Assembly (NCBI RefSeq): GCF_029892605.1
Contig: NZ_JARXWF010000018.1
Span: forward strand, 1 to 56,250
DNA: 56,250 nt
Source of the DNA: Parabacteroides sp. PM6-13
GTDB lineage: Bacteria > Bacteroidota > Bacteroidia > Bacteroidales > Tannerellaceae
Direction: 5' to 3'
Below are positions 15,815-25,263 of the stretch, piece by piece. A program made the position numbers and the translations under genes. Numbering within the stretch: the stretch's first letter is position 1; the number at the start of each line of letters is the position of its first letter. The notes beneath the pieces are model-generated. The model had not been told where the DNA came from. It ran no database searches and saw nothing but the letters and a program-made list of their open reading frames with translations.

Positions 15815-17358
15815 GTAATTTAGTATTAGGCATTATTGTCATCATCTATATGTTCCTGATCGCCTTGTTTGGCTATATCGGGTATAAACGCACCAAAGAC
15901 GCGAGCGATTTCCTATTGGGAGGCCGCAAAACCAATCCGATCGTTATGGCTTTGTCCTACGGGGCTACCTTTATCTCCGCTTCCGCTATTGTCGGGTTCG
16001 GGGGTTATTCGGCCACCTTCGGGATGGGTATACAATGGTTATGTATGCTGAACATGCTGATGGGGGTGATTGTCGCCTTCATCTTCTTCGGACGCCGCAC
16101 CCGGAAGCTGGGTGCGAAGCATGGTGCCCGTACCTTCGCGCAGTTATTGGGATTGCATTATAAGTCGCGCACCATACAGGTATTTATCGCGGCGATCATC
16201 TTTATCGGTATGCCGCTCTATGCCGCCGTGGTAATGAAAGGGGGCGCTGTCTTTATCGAACAGATCTTCCAGATCGACTTGGATCTAGCATTGCTTATAT
16301 TTACCCTGATTGTAGCCGCTTATGTGATTACCGGCGGTTTGAAGGGAGTGATGTACACCGATGCGATGCAGGCGTTGATTATGTTTTCCTGCATGGCCTT
16401 TATGCTCTTCTGGTTCTACCAGACATTGGATATGGGCTTCACCGAAGCCAACCGTGAACTGACCGCCCTGGCGCCTCACGTGCCGGAGCGCTTCAAAGCA
16501 TTGGGACATCAGGGATGGACAGCCATGCCGATGGCGGGATCTCCGCAATGGTACACCTTGGTTAGCTCATTGATCCTGGGGGTTGGTATCGGATGTCTGG
16601 CACAGCCGCAATTGGTGGTTCGCTTTATGACGGTAGAAAGCACCAAGCAATTGAACCGCGGCGTGATGATCGGCTGCCTGTTTATCTTCTTCGTCGTAGG
16701 TGTTATCTATCATATCGGGCCTCTTTCCAACCTTTATTTCTGGGAACACGACGGCAAGGTGGCGGCAGATATGGTGAACGATATGGACAAGATCATCCCG
16801 TTGTTTATCGACCGAGCCATGCCCGACTGGTTTGGAGCGGTCTTTATGCTCTGCATCCTGTCGGCAAGTATGTCGACCCTGAGCGCGCAATTCCATACGA
16901 TGGGAGGTGCTTTCGGTGCCGATATATTCCCGAAACTGGGACGCCGCAAAGGGGAGAATTCCTCGATCGGCGTACGTACCGGTGTGCTTTTCGCCATCCT
17001 ATTGAGTTATATCATCTGTTATGTGCTTAGCGCAAACATCATTGCCCGTGGGACAGCGCTCTTTATGGGTGTCTGCGCGGCTACCTTCCTGCCGGCCTAC
17101 TTCTCGGCCCTCTATTGGAAAAAAGCTACCCGCCAGGGGGCTTTAGCCAGTTTAGGTGTCGGAGCGTTTGCCAGTATCTTCTGCATGGTCTTCCTGCATA
17201 AGGCGGAAGCAGCACCGATCGGCTTGTGCAACTGGCTGTTTGGCAAAGAGGTATTGATCGATGTCTACCCTTGGTTCGCCATCGACCCGATCGTTTTCGC
17301 CCTGCCTCTATCGGTTCTTACGATTATTATCGTTAGCCTCACAACACAAAGAAAATGA
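15811..17358 (+). CDS. Sodium:solute symporter family transporter
   Basis: A 515-aa inner-membrane SSS/PutP-superfamily protein with about 13 hydrophobic helices. Recognisable segments include DFLLGGRKTNP, SYGATFISASAIVGFGGYSA (Na+/substrate region) and SASMSTLSAQFHTMGGAF (Na2-site region in TM8-9). The likely role is Na+-driven uptake of a small organic solute. Neighbouring paaK and ACT genes hint at an aromatic or organic acid, but this is a guess from context. It is coupled to the 46-aa peptide. It ends directly at a strong hairpin shared with the convergent kinase gene. Confidence 0.9.
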   Translation: MSNLVLGIIVIIYMFLIALFGYIGYKRTKDASDFLLGGRKTNPIVMALSYGATFISASAIVGFGGYSATFGMGIQWLCMLNMLMGVIVAFIFFGRRTRKLGAKHGARTFAQLLGLHYKSRTIQVFIAAIIFIGMPLYAAVVMKGGAVFIEQIFQIDLDLALLIFTLIVAAYVITGGLKGVMYTDAMQALIMFSCMAFMLFWFYQTLDMGFTEANRELTALAPHVPERFKALGHQGWTAMPMAGSPQWYTLVSSLILGVGIGCLAQPQLVVRFMTVESTKQLNRGVMIGCLFIFFVVGVIYHIGPLSNLYFWEHDGKVAADMVNDMDKIIPLFIDRAMPDWFGAVFMLCILSASMSTLSAQFHTMGGAFGADIFPKLGRRKGENSSIGVRTGVLFAILLSYIICYVLSANIIARGTALFMGVCAATFLPAYFSALYWKKATRQGALASLGVGAFASIFCMVFLHKAEAAPIGLCNWLFGKEVLIDVYPWFAIDPIVFALPLSVLTIIIVSLTTQRK

Positions 17359-17420
17359 TGAATTATGAATTATGAATTATGATTTGACCTGTCATCTCAT
17401 AATTCATAATTCATAATTCA
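17359..17420. terminator. Bidirectional hairpin made of heptad repeats
   Basis: A perfect 24-bp stem (17359-17382 with 17397-17420; units of TGAATTA type) and a 14-nt loop fill the gap between two convergent genes. There is no U tract beyond the stem, so intrinsic termination is uncertain. The position suits a 3'-end block for both transcripts. Confidence 0.65.
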
Positions 17421-17424
17421 TAAT

Positions 17425-18507
17425 TTATTTAAGGAAGTTGTCCATCACTTCCGCATGCTCTTCCAAGCTCTGAAGCAGCTTGAATTGTGCTTTGGTGCGC
17501 ACCAGGTTATGCTCCGGATAATGAATTTTGTAATAGGTATCGCCGTTGATGTAGTCGGTCAGGAAACGAACTGTCTGCATATAGGTGAGCAAACGTCCGC
17601 CATAAGCCAATAAGGATATTTCCAACGGAGTCAGGAATGATCTTGCTTTCTCCAGATATCCTTTCGCGTATGCCTCAAAAACAGGCAGGTTCACCCCTAC
17701 CCGATCCAGATCCTTGTCGTCTTCCGCCCCGGTATTCGCACCCGTACGGATGAAATCCCCAATATCAGAAAGCACGAATCCCGGCATCACGGTATCCAGA
17801 TCGATCACGCAAAGCACTTTCCCATCCTCGTCGAACAGGATATTATTCACCTTCGTATCGCAATGGTTCACCCGTTTCTTCAATTTACCCTCGCGATAAA
17901 GTTCTTCCTGGATGCACATCGCCTTGGCACGTTTCTCGATCTCTCCGATCAACTCCTGCACATCCGCCACACGACCGGCCGCATCTACCGCAACAGCCTC
18001 GCGGAATTGCTGCAGGCGAAACTCCATATTGTGGAAATTGGGAATGGTTTCCCCTAAAGCGCCTTCCGGGATATCGGCCAACATCGACTGGAAATCGCCG
18101 AAAGCCAGCCCTGCCTCGTACGACTTCTCCGGTGTTACCTCTTCGTAGCTCTTGCTATTGGCAATCAACAGACAGACACGCCAGTAGCTATCACCATCGA
18201 AATAATACAGTTTATCGTCTTTGGTCGGCAGGAAGGTCAATACCTTACGATCGATATCCATCTCCCCTCTCCCCTCCAGCTTCCGGCGGATATGGGTCGT
18301 CACGATATGGATATTCTGTTGCAACATATCCACATTCGTAAAGATCTGATGATTGATCCGCTGCAGGATATACTTCGTTTGCCCGTCGTCGGTAGTTACT
18401 TTCAAGGTGTCATTGATATGTCCGTTTCCAAACGGTTCGGCATTCACCGCCTTCCCCTCCAGCGGAAACTGGTCGAGGATCTGTAAGAGTTCTTCTTTTG
18501 TTTTCAT
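17425..18507 (-). CDS. APH-fold kinase, N-acetylhexosamine 1-kinase-like
   Basis: A 360-aa aminoglycoside-phosphotransferase-fold kinase. The N-lobe has FGNGHINDTLKV and YILQRIN (ATP Lys region). The catalytic loop is NHCDTKVNNILFDEDG, and CVIDLDTVMPG supplies the Mg-binding Asp. The closest known type is NahK, which phosphorylates GlcNAc/GalNAc at C1 in hexosamine salvage. Related Bacteroides proteins are often mislabelled as mucin desulfatase. Substrate is inferred only from family resemblance. It stands alone on the minus strand between hairpins. Confidence 0.8.
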   Translation of the reverse strand: MKTKEELLQILDQFPLEGKAVNAEPFGNGHINDTLKVTTDDGQTKYILQRINHQIFTNVDMLQQNIHIVTTHIRRKLEGRGEMDIDRKVLTFLPTKDDKLYYFDGDSYWRVCLLIANSKSYEEVTPEKSYEAGLAFGDFQSMLADIPEGALGETIPNFHNMEFRLQQFREAVAVDAAGRVADVQELIGEIEKRAKAMCIQEELYREGKLKKRVNHCDTKVNNILFDEDGKVLCVIDLDTVMPGFVLSDIGDFIRTGANTGAEDDKDLDRVGVNLPVFEAYAKGYLEKARSFLTPLEISLLAYGGRLLTYMQTVRFLTDYINGDTYYKIHYPEHNLVRTKAQFKLLQSLEEHAEVMDNFLK

Positions 18508-18615
18508 GTATTTTAGTCTTTAGCATTTGGTCGAATAACAATGACAAAGATAGTTTTTTTAGTCGAGAGAGAATACCGTTAAGTGTTTTTTGGGAACGAT
18601 AGCCCAAATAAAACA

Positions 18616-19497
18616 TTACCCCCAAAGAGCCGAATTGCTGTTTAAATCGTCCGCAATGGTGGTGAATGCTGTAATCAGCTTATAATCTTTCTCCAACGAA
18701 GCCACTAATTTCTTTGTAGAGCTATAATAATTCAGATAGGGCTTTGAGACGGTTATCATAAACTGATGTCCATATAATTCAATGCGTAAACGTCTCGTTA
18801 TATCTTCCGGCAAAGAGATCAACACGTTTCTTATCGGTTCTGTTATAACCTCCCAGACTTCGGCAAACTCATCATCCGGCACCGGCGTATCAGAGGGCTC
18901 CTTTGCGGATTCCAGCAGTTGATCCTCATTCTTTTTCACCAATGCAGGAACCCAGACTGTTATCCGCGTATCATAACGCTTGGCAATATTTGCGACAAAC
19001 ATAACCCCCAGGAAAACCACATCATCAGGATCCTCCATATCTTTCGCTTTTTTCGTTGCTCTAATATTCGCAATAGAATAAAACGCTTTCCCGACAGATC
19101 CCTCTATTAATTCAAAGCTATTGTATTTGTCGTAATCGGTCAGGGAGGTATTCTGATTGGCTACATTTTCGGGGATTCCTTTACGCGCTTTATAGGCTCC
19201 TTCCCCCAGCAAGCCATTTAAGATCGTCGGAATGACCGTACCCGATATTGCCCCGTCCGTTTTCCGAAAAAAATAACTCAGAAAAACTTCGGTGATAACG
19301 AACACACCTCCTAATATAATAGAATTGAATGCCTGATCAGCCAAACACCCAATGATTACACAAATAAGCATCAGCGAATATAAAATACTTCTGCGGATTA
19401 ATCTTCTCCGTTTCTTTTTATCCTGTCGAGCTTCAAATTCTTGTAAGGGTTGCTGTACTAAGAGCATCAGCTCGTCAAAAGTCGGTTTCGTTTTCAT
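18616..19497 (-). CDS. Unknown membrane protein
   Basis: A 293-aa protein I do not recognise. A charged N-terminus (KTKPTFDEL, then RQDKKKRRRLIRR) precedes two adjacent hydrophobic helices (about 47-67 and 72-90, joined by a short loop), followed by a soluble domain of about 200 residues. The domain has strands such as GVMFVANIAKR and an acidic linker (EPSDTPVPDDEFAE). This resembles Bacteroidetes DUF3137-type proteins, which have a helix pair followed by a soluble domain, but that is tentative. I start at ATG 19497 because the upstream frame has no promoter or good start context. Confidence 0.65.
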   Translation of the reverse strand: MKTKPTFDELMLLVQQPLQEFEARQDKKKRRRLIRRSILYSLMLICVIIGCLADQAFNSIILGGVFVITEVFLSYFFRKTDGAISGTVIPTILNGLLGEGAYKARKGIPENVANQNTSLTDYDKYNSFELIEGSVGKAFYSIANIRATKKAKDMEDPDDVVFLGVMFVANIAKRYDTRITVWVPALVKKNEDQLLESAKEPSDTPVPDDEFAEVWEVITEPIRNVLISLPEDITRRLRIELYGHQFMITVSKPYLNYYSSTKKLVASLEKDYKLITAFTTIADDLNSNSALWG

Positions 19498-19561
19498 GAT
19501 TTTATTGTTTTCAGTTAGTAAGTCAGAGTTTGTTGAAAGCAAATGTAAAAAAATATCACAA

Positions 19562-19603
19562 AAAAAAGAGGTTTTGGCCAATAAAACCAAAACCTCTTTT
19601 TTA
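19562..19603. terminator. Intrinsic terminator after rpmE2
   Basis: AGAGGTTTTGG and CCAAAACCTCT form an 11-bp stem with A tracts on the left and T tracts on the right, so it can act in both directions. On the minus strand it ends the rpmE2 transcript. Confidence 0.85.
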
Positions 19604-19647
19604 TTGTATGTTACCGACTGTTATGCCGGCAAAGACAAATCAATCAA

Positions 19648-19902
19648 TTATTTCTTGTTGCGGTTGCCATAACGGCTCATGAACTTATCAACACGTCCGG
19701 CGGTGTCAACCAATTTAGCTTTACCGGTATAGAACGGGTGAGAAGTATTGGAGATTTCTATTTTTACCAATGGGTAAGTAACGCCATCGATTTCAATAGA
19801 TTCCTTTGCATTGATCGTTGAACGAGTGATGAATACATCTTCGTTTGACATGTCCTTAAATGCAACCGGACGATAGTTTTCAGGATGAATACCTTTTTTC
19901 AT
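19648..19902 (-). CDS. rpmE2: 50S ribosomal protein L31 type B
   Basis: An 84-aa ribosomal protein of the 50S central protuberance. It begins with [17 protein letters not shown] and contains [16 protein letters not shown], the type B signature. The zinc-binding CxxC of type A L31 is absent, as expected for the zinc-independent form. It is monocistronic, with its own promoter at 19967-19997 and a terminator at 19562-19603. Confidence 0.97.
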   Translation of the reverse strand: MKKGIHPENYRPVAFKDMSNEDVFITRSTINAKESIEIDGVTYPLVKIEISNTSHPFYTGKAKLVDTAGRVDKFMSRYGNRNKK

Positions 19903-19966
19903 TGCTTTATATCTGTTTAATTTATACTTCTGTTTTTAGCAGTCTGGTAACCGGTAAATTGGGTTG

Positions 19967-19997
19967 CAAAGGTATCGATTCCATTTGAACAAACAAA
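19967..19997 (-). promoter_or_regulatory. Promoter of rpmE2
   Basis: On the minus strand TTTG (19997-19994), a 19-nt spacer and TACCTTTG (19974-19967) match the Bacteroidetes sigma consensus fully. It lies about 65 nt before the start codon. Confidence 0.8.
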
Positions 19998-20090
19998 GAA
20001 AAGCGATTTATTTTTTCTTTACTTCCTGATTTTGTGTTATTTTAATGGTTTATTTTATGTTATATGACATGTTTTTAGCGTGATTCTTCT

Positions 20091-20098
20091 TATCTTTG
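20091..20098 (+). promoter_or_regulatory. -7 box of fba
   Basis: TATCTTTG matches TAnnTTTG and lies 39 nt before the fba ATG. The box also shows that the longer frame starting at 20096 is not the true start. Confidence 0.6.
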
Positions 20099-20137
20099 TT
20101 CCAGTTTTTAAATCACCAACATAATAATCATACTACA

Positions 20138-21145
20138 ATGGTAAGTTACAAAGATTTAGGTCTTGTGAACACAAAAGAAATGTTCAAAAAGGCTATGGAA
20201 GGCAAATACGCTATTCCTGCTTTCAATTTCAACAACCTGGAGCAAATGCAAGCAATTGTTCAGGCGGCAGTAGAAACCAAATCTCCCGTGATCCTTCAGG
20301 TATCAAGCGGCGCGCGTAAGTATGCCAACCAGACTCTTCTCCGTTACCTGGCTGAAGGAGCTGTTGCCTATGCAAAAGAATTGGGATGTGAACAACCGCA
20401 AATCTGTCTGCACCTGGACCATGGCGACTCTTTTGAACTTTGCAAAAGCTGTATCGATACCGGTTTCTCTTCTGTGATGATCGACGGTTCTCATCTTTCT
20501 TATGATGAAAACGTTGCCCTGACCAAGAAGGTAGTTGAATATGCTCACCAATTCGATGTAACAGTAGAAGGCGAATTAGGCGTATTGGCTGGCGTGGAAG
20601 ACGAAGTAAGCTCTGACCACCACACCTACACCGAACCGGACGACGTGGTTGACTTCGTTACCAAAACCGGTTGCGACTCTTTGGCTATCTCTATCGGTAC
20701 CTCTCATGGAGCTAATAAATTCACGCCGGAACAGTGTACCAAAGACGAGAACGGCAACCTGGTTCCTCCTCCATTGCGTTTCGACATCCTCGAAGAGATC
20801 GAAAAGAGAATTCCTGGATTCCCTATCGTATTGCACGGTGCTTCTTCTGTTCCACAGGAAGAGGTAGCTACCATCAACCAATATGGCGGTGCTATGAAAG
20901 ACGCGATCGGTATTCCGGAAGAACAACTGCGCAAAGCAGCCGCTTCTGCCGTATGTAAGATCAATATCGACTCTGACAGCCGCTTGGCTATGACTGCTGC
21001 TGTTCGTGAAGTATTAGCAACCAAACCGGGTGAGTTCGACCCACGTAAATACTTGGGTGCAGCTCGCGACAACGCGAAGAAGCTCTACAAGCACAAAATC
21101 GAAAACGTGCTTGGCTCAGGCAGCAAATGCTCTTGCCAGGGTTAA
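20138..21145 (+). CDS. fba: Class II fructose-bisphosphate aldolase
   Basis: A 335-aa zinc-dependent aldolase that interconverts fructose 1,6-bisphosphate with DHAP and glyceraldehyde 3-phosphate in glycolysis and gluconeogenesis. Motifs include HLDHGDSFE (catalytic Asp and zinc His), DGSHLSYDEN, VEGELG (ligand Glu) and LHGASSVP (zinc His and phosphate loop). SIGTSHG binds the other phosphate. I start at ATG 20138 (MVSYKDLG) because the upstream residues fall at the promoter. It is monocistronic with its own terminator. Codon use looks optimised, as expected for a highly expressed gene. Confidence 0.96.
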   Translation: MVSYKDLGLVNTKEMFKKAMEGKYAIPAFNFNNLEQMQAIVQAAVETKSPVILQVSSGARKYANQTLLRYLAEGAVAYAKELGCEQPQICLHLDHGDSFELCKSCIDTGFSSVMIDGSHLSYDENVALTKKVVEYAHQFDVTVEGELGVLAGVEDEVSSDHHTYTEPDDVVDFVTKTGCDSLAISIGTSHGANKFTPEQCTKDENGNLVPPPLRFDILEEIEKRIPGFPIVLHGASSVPQEEVATINQYGGAMKDAIGIPEEQLRKAAASAVCKINIDSDSRLAMTAAVREVLATKPGEFDPRKYLGAARDNAKKLYKHKIENVLGSGSKCSCQG

Positions 21146-21176
21146 TCCGAATCAGGATATAAACGTTATTAAGATA

Positions 21177-21207
21177 AAAGCCCGTGAGCGATCTCACGGG
21201 CTTTTTT
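21177..21207. terminator. Bidirectional terminator between fba and acd
   Basis: A 13-bp stem, AAAAGCCCGTGAG with CTCACGGGCTTTT, closes on a CGAT loop and is followed by a T tract. A flanking A tract lets it act for the convergent acyl-CoA synthetase gene as well. Confidence 0.92.
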
Positions 21208-21222
21208 ATGTTTTGGCGTTGT

Positions 21223-23280
21223 TTATTTCTCGATACGGATACGGGCATCCACCGCAAACAATCCTTTTTCGGTTGAAAGCAACGGATTGATATCCATCTC
21301 CTTAATCTCTGTCGCAAAACGAAGCATTGTAGAAAGGCGCACAATAATGTCGGCATACTGCTGCTCATCGACCCCTTTCTGCCCGCGTGTTCCTTTGATA
21401 ATATCGTATCCACGTAAAGAACGAATCATCGAGAAGGTCTCTTCATAGGAAAGCGGAGCCAAACCATAAGAGACATCTTTCAATACCTCTACGAAAATAC
21501 CTCCCAAACCGCAAAGCACCACATGCCCGAAGCGCTCTTCATATTTCGCTCCCAGGAACAATTCCTGCCCTTTCAGCATCGGCTGGATAAGAATACCTGT
21601 TACCTCCGGCAGTTTCATCATCCGATCGATCTCTAACAACAGATGCTCTTCACTTCGAATGTCCAAAGCCACCCCGCCGATATCGCTCTTATGCACAGGG
21701 CCTACCACCTTGGCAACCACCGGATAACCCACCGTTTTCGCAAAAGCAGTCAATTCTTCCCGATCCGACGAAGTAAACTCTTCCGCTAAAGGGATATTGG
21801 CAGCTTTCAATAATACGCGCACATTCTCAGGGCTCAAATAGCCATTCGGCAGCGTGTCGATAATGCGACGTATCTCCGGTATATCCACGCCATACAGCTG
21901 AATATCCGCGCCTGCCGGCTTGGGCGTATTGATAATCCGGGAAAGCGCCGCTCCCAGGGTCACCTCATCCGAGAAGTTCACATGTCCCTTCTTCACAAAG
22001 GCTTTCGTTTCGGGACCTGCCGTAACGATAGAAGGAAGAACCGGTAAGATCGGTTTTTTACATTCTTCCATCTTCTTATGCAACACTTCATAGGCGTCAT
22101 ACACCTTCACCAGTCCCGGGTTACCGAAGATAACCATCATCTGATCGATCTGATCGAGCCTATGTTCGCAAAAATCGATGGCTGCTGCCAGGTGTTCCGG
22201 TGTTCCCGTTCCGACAATATCGATCGGGTTGCCCACGGCCGCTCCGGGGAAAAGCTGTGATTTGAGTTCAGCTGCCAATTTTCCTTCGATAGGAGGCACG
22301 TTCAGATCACCTTTCGACAAGGCGTCGGCCAGCATCACCGCCGGTCCGCCGGCATGCGTAATGATCGCGCAATTCTTGCCCTTCACCTCTTTCAGGGTAA
22401 AGATACTGGCGACCGTGGTCAACTCCTCACGGCTGTAACAGCGCACAATACCCGCCTTACGGAACAAGGCCTCCACCGCTGAGTCCGAACTGGCAATCGC
22501 TCCGGTATGCGACGAAGCGGCACGCTGTCCGCTATCGGTGCTTCCCGACTTGATAGCTGCGATCTTACATCCTTTGCGTATCAACGAAGAGGCATGGAAC
22601 AACAATTTATCAGGATCTTTCACCTGCTCGATATAAAGCATCTTTATTTTGGAGGAGAGAACCGGATCAAAGGTCTTGTCCATATGGGCCAATACCTCTT
22701 CCACCCCAATCTGTTTGGAGTTACCCACCGTCCATACGGAAGCGAAACGCAAGCCTTTGGGCAACGCCGATTCCATAATAAAGAGAGCCGTTCCGCCCGA
22801 ACTGGAGATAAAATCAACTCCTTCAGGGTGAAACTCCGGAACAGGCCGGGTGAACACCCCATGGTAGTTCACATTCATCACACCGATACAGTTGGGACCA
22901 ATCAGCGAGGCTCCTCCCCTATTGGCAGCTTCCAACATCTGGTTTTCAAGCACAGCCCCCTCTTTGGTCTCTTCACCGAATCCGGCAGAGATCACAATGA
23001 TGGATTTCACATTTTTCTGGTTTACCAATACATCGACTGTTTCCGGACAGGCTGATGCCGGAATAGCCACGATAGCCAGATCGGCTTCCGGCACTTCGTT
23101 GACCGACGGATAAGCTTTGATGCCCTGTACATCCGCCTCTTTCGCGTTCACCGCGTAGATCGTTCCTTTATACTTCCCGTCTAATAAGTTGCGCATCAGA
23201 CGGCCACCCGGCTTATGCACATTGTTGGATGCCCCAACGACAATAATGCTTTGCGGGTTAATTAATCCTTGGTTAATCAT
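21223..23280 (-). CDS. Acetate-CoA ligase (ADP-forming), fused alpha-beta subunits
   Basis: A 685-aa single-chain ACD. It converts acyl-CoA, ADP and Pi into acid, CoA and ATP by substrate-level phosphorylation. The CoA-binding Rossmann domain is at about 1-130 (IIVVGASNNVHKPGG), followed by succinyl-CoA-ligase-like domains with SSHTGAIAS. His258 there aligns with the phosphorylated histidine of archaeal ACD. An ATP-grasp domain occupies about 470-685 (VAKVVGPVHKSDIGGV, GQELFLG). The specific acyl group is unknown. pta and ackA occur 12 kb away, giving the cell two ATP-yielding routes from acyl-CoA. Confidence 0.88.
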   Translation of the reverse strand: MINQGLINPQSIIVVGASNNVHKPGGRLMRNLLDGKYKGTIYAVNAKEADVQGIKAYPSVNEVPEADLAIVAIPASACPETVDVLVNQKNVKSIIVISAGFGEETKEGAVLENQMLEAANRGGASLIGPNCIGVMNVNYHGVFTRPVPEFHPEGVDFISSSGGTALFIMESALPKGLRFASVWTVGNSKQIGVEEVLAHMDKTFDPVLSSKIKMLYIEQVKDPDKLLFHASSLIRKGCKIAAIKSGSTDSGQRAASSHTGAIASSDSAVEALFRKAGIVRCYSREELTTVASIFTLKEVKGKNCAIITHAGGPAVMLADALSKGDLNVPPIEGKLAAELKSQLFPGAAVGNPIDIVGTGTPEHLAAAIDFCEHRLDQIDQMMVIFGNPGLVKVYDAYEVLHKKMEECKKPILPVLPSIVTAGPETKAFVKKGHVNFSDEVTLGAALSRIINTPKPAGADIQLYGVDIPEIRRIIDTLPNGYLSPENVRVLLKAANIPLAEEFTSSDREELTAFAKTVGYPVVAKVVGPVHKSDIGGVALDIRSEEHLLLEIDRMMKLPEVTGILIQPMLKGQELFLGAKYEERFGHVVLCGLGGIFVEVLKDVSYGLAPLSYEETFSMIRSLRGYDIIKGTRGQKGVDEQQYADIIVRLSTMLRFATEIKEMDINPLLSTEKGLFAVDARIRIEK

Positions 23281-23314
23281 ATCATTTTGCTCGTTTAGAT
23301 AGTTCGATATGGGA

Positions 23315-23322
23315 CAAATATA
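23315..23322 (-). promoter_or_regulatory. -7 box of the ADP-forming ligase gene
   Basis: TATATTTG on the minus strand matches TAnnTTTG, 34 nt before the start codon. A TTTG lies only about 13 nt upstream, shorter than usual. Confidence 0.45.
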
Positions 23323-23500
23323 CTATTTTCTTTGTCAAAAGAAGCGTTTTTAACCCGTTTTATATCCATTCTGTCAGATGTTAAAAAACACAGATGATAA
23401 TCACCAAGCAAAAGGCAGTCTTGATTTTCATTTTGTAAGTAAAAAGCCTATTTTCTTTACAAAACAATATAGTCAAAAGAGAGATCGATCGATTGAACCG

Positions 23501-25174
23501 CTACATAAACAGAATCAGAATCAGCTGGGCGGTGATCACCCGCGTAAACATCGAGAGGGGGTAGACCGTGGCATAGGAGACAGCGGGTTCATCGCCTTCG
23601 ACGGTGGAATTGGCAAAGGTGAGCGCCATCGGGTTGGCCATACTTCCGCAAAGCATGCCCACATTCTGCGCGTAATCGAGACGGAACAGGCGGGAAGCGG
23701 CTATGCCGACCAGCATCACAGGCACCACGGTCAAGGCAAACCCCAGGGCAATCCAAAGAAGTCCTTCCGGGCGAAAAACGGTTTCAAAGAAATGCGCTCC
23801 CGAGTCGATACCCAAGCCCGCCAGGTAGATCACAATGCCCAACTGCCGCAACATCAGGTTGGCACTCATGGTGGTGTAGGTTGCCAGATGCAAACGCGGT
23901 CCGAAGGCTCCCATCAGAATACCCACGATGATCGGCCCACCGGCAATACCGAGCTTCACCGGCATACTGATGCCCGGCAGGCTAATCGGAATGGCTCCCA
24001 ATACGACACCCAACGTAATACCGATAAAAACAGCCAAGAGGTTGGGACTATCCAACCGTTTGACCTCATCGCCCAGTATCTTCCCCACGTTCGCCACTGC
24101 TGCCGCTTCACCGACAATGGTCAGGCGGTCGCCAATCTGCAAACGCAAATCGCGGGAGGCCAACAGATCGATACCGGCACGGTTCACCCGGGTGATATTG
24201 ATACCATATAGATTGCGTAGGCGCAATGTGCCGAGCTTCACCCCGTTTACCTTCTCCTGGGTCACCACGATGCGCCGCGACACCAGCTTGCGATCCACCG
24301 CGTCCCAGTCGATATCCTCCCGGTTCCAATCCGCGCTCTCCTGCCCGCCAAACAGGGCACGTATGATATCCAGATCCTCTTTGGAAGAGATCACGAGCAA
24401 ATGATCACCTTCGTGCAGTTGGGTCTCCGAGGTCGGAATGCTGACACTGCCATCGCGCCAGATACGGGAGATCACAAATTTCAGCTTACCCGAACGCATC
24501 ACCTCCTGAATACTCTTCTCGTAAATCGCCGGGTTAGACACATTAAACTCCGTCACCGTCGCTTTGGGTGCTTTTTTCATTTTATTTTTTTCCGCCTCCT
24601 CTTCAGAGAAAAACATTTTTTTCAGAAAGACAATCGCCAAGATAACCCCTACGACTCCCAGCGGATAGGCCACCGCACAGCCCAATGCCATCTCGGTCAC
24701 ACCCCGCGCATTCTCCGGCTCCAGCTGATAGAGCGTTTGCTGGGCAGCCCCCAGTACAGGCGTATTGGTCACCGCCCCGGACAGAATACCAACCATAGTC
24801 GGCAGCGAAACAGAGGTGATTTTACTAAAAAGAATAGTCAATAACAATCCAAGGAAGATAACACTCAATGCCATCAGATTGAGTTGCATACCCCCCTTCT
24901 TGAGCGAGCCGAAGAAACCCGGCCCGACCTGTAAGCCTAAGGAATAAACAAAAAGAATGAGTCCGAAGCTCTGAGCGAAATAGAGCATATTCTTGTCGAC
25001 CGTCACCCCGAAATGCCCGGCAATGATCCCCGCGAAAAAGACAAAGGTAATGCCCAGCGAAATACCAAATATCTTCACCCGAGCAAACAACAACCCTACC
25101 GCCGAAACCAACGACAAGGCCACAACCGCCTGCAACATAGGCGAATCAAACAGCGAAGCCAATATATTCTCCAT
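23501..25174 (-). CDS. YidE/AspT-type putative transporter
   Basis: A 557-aa inner-membrane protein of the aspartate:alanine exchanger (AAE) family. The N-terminal five-helix duplication domain contains FVYSLGLQVGPGFF and SGAVTNTPVLGAA. Two RCK-C/TrkA-C ligand domains lie at about 200-290 and 300-380. A second helix domain holds LCGSMANPMALTFAN near the C-terminus, mirroring the first. Substrate unknown; related proteins exchange dicarboxylates or amino acids. It is monocistronic between the SusD terminator and the acd promoter region. No strong terminator follows it, only an AT-rich hairpin near 23431-23464. Confidence 0.88.
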   Translation of the reverse strand: MENILASLFDSPMLQAVVALSLVSAVGLLFARVKIFGISLGITFVFFAGIIAGHFGVTVDKNMLYFAQSFGLILFVYSLGLQVGPGFFGSLKKGGMQLNLMALSVIFLGLLLTILFSKITSVSLPTMVGILSGAVTNTPVLGAAQQTLYQLEPENARGVTEMALGCAVAYPLGVVGVILAIVFLKKMFFSEEEAEKNKMKKAPKATVTEFNVSNPAIYEKSIQEVMRSGKLKFVISRIWRDGSVSIPTSETQLHEGDHLLVISSKEDLDIIRALFGGQESADWNREDIDWDAVDRKLVSRRIVVTQEKVNGVKLGTLRLRNLYGINITRVNRAGIDLLASRDLRLQIGDRLTIVGEAAAVANVGKILGDEVKRLDSPNLLAVFIGITLGVVLGAIPISLPGISMPVKLGIAGGPIIVGILMGAFGPRLHLATYTTMSANLMLRQLGIVIYLAGLGIDSGAHFFETVFRPEGLLWIALGFALTVVPVMLVGIAASRLFRLDYAQNVGMLCGSMANPMALTFANSTVEGDEPAVSYATVYPLSMFTRVITAQLILILFM

Positions 25175-25208
25175 CCTTAGTGTTCTGTGTTAGAGGGTGT
25201 AAAGATAC

Positions 25209-25243
25209 GCAAAAAGGGCTATCCTTTCGGATAGCCCTTTTAA
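25209..25243. terminator. Terminator after the SusC/SusD operon
   Basis: AAAAAGGGCTATCC and GGATAGCCCTTTT form a strong stem with a TTTC loop and flanking A and T tracts. On the minus strand it lies 21 nt beyond the susD-like stop. Confidence 0.88.
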
Positions 25244-25263
25244 ATTATATTGATAAATGCCTA

